From Novosphingobium piscinae (GTDB lineage: Bacteria; Pseudomonadota; Alphaproteobacteria; Sphingomonadales; Sphingomonadaceae): a stretch of 64,000 bases of DNA. A model generated the notes under the pieces. The model ran no database searches and was not told the DNA's origin. It saw nothing but the letters and a program-made list of their open reading frames with translations. The stretch is taken from contig NZ_JACLAX010000014.1 of NCBI RefSeq assembly GCF_014230355.1, positions 1 through 64,000 of the forward strand, read 5' to 3'. Below are positions 63,944 to 64,000 of the stretch, one piece after another; the first letter of the stretch is position 1, and each line of letters begins with the position of its first letter. A program made the translations under genes and the position numbers.

Positions 63944-64000
63944 GCCCGGCGCCTGCGGCGACCGGTCAAGGCGCCGGCCGGTTCAGCGGGCGTCCGACGA

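Noticed and set aside
63944..64000. Possible end of a minus-strand gene (Ser-Ser-Asp-Ala-Arg, then stop at 63983-63985)
   Set aside because: Only five codons are visible before the window ends, too few to support a gene. The reading is also expected by chance.

Overview
The window is very GC-rich DNA from a Gram-negative alphaproteobacterium. Three TonB-dependent receptors, many exported glycoside hydrolases, tryptophan-halogenase-like proteins, LacI-type operators of the GGTAGCGYTACC kind and Tat-exported GMC oxidoreductases all point to the Sphingomonadales (a Novosphingobium- or Sphingomonas-like organism). That placement is inference from gene content; there is no rRNA gene here. I see no tRNA, rRNA, CRISPR array, insertion sequence or prophage.

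Left part (1-4.1 kb): the last codons of an electron-transfer flavoprotein alpha subunit with a good terminator, a LysR regulator divergent from malate synthase G, and an SDR of the type II 3-hydroxyacyl-CoA dehydrogenase kind.

Quinoprotein region (4.1-22.9 kb): a PQQ-dependent alcohol dehydrogenase carrying the lanthanide-type Asp-x-Asp signature is surrounded by its usual accessory genes. These are cytochromes c (one PedF-like), a periplasmic binding protein, a YVTN beta-propeller protein, a CxxxCW rhodanese-like protein, a SoxYZ-like carrier, a zinc metallohydrolase, an outer-membrane porin, a TonB receptor and an acetaldehyde-type aldehyde dehydrogenase with a DUF779 partner. Regulation is encoded within it: a LuxR-type response regulator and a FIST-domain/hybrid histidine kinase pair resembling NosP/NahK. 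A recurrent CCGAAGGTGCAATTG-like motif lies upstream of several of these genes and may be the regulator's site. Alcohols would be oxidised in the periplasm, aldehydes in the cytoplasm, and C2 units would reach malate through malate synthase.

Middle (22.9-42.4 kb): a GMC dehydrogenase with its Tat-exported small subunit; a GH3 glucosidase with a TonB receptor; a malonate locus (madL, madM, a GntR regulator and matB); and a LacI-controlled divergent cluster for glycosides (MFS transporter and Tat-exported TIM-barrel protein one way; GMC small subunit, GMC dehydrogenase, LacI and GH3 the other way), probably acting through 3-keto-sugars. An atypical crotonase-fold gene follows.

Right part (42.6-64 kb): a glycan utilisation locus that best fits xyloglucan oligosaccharides. 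It has GH2, a sialate-O-acetylesterase-type esterase, GH35, a PA14-containing GH31, a GH29 fucosidase, two translationally coupled tryptophan-halogenase-like genes, a TonB-Xanth-Caul receptor, GH3 and GH39. LacI-type operators sit in both divergent promoter regions. The GC content is visibly lower here than in the left part. The halogenase pair locked between receptor and fucosidase genes is the most puzzling feature of the window.
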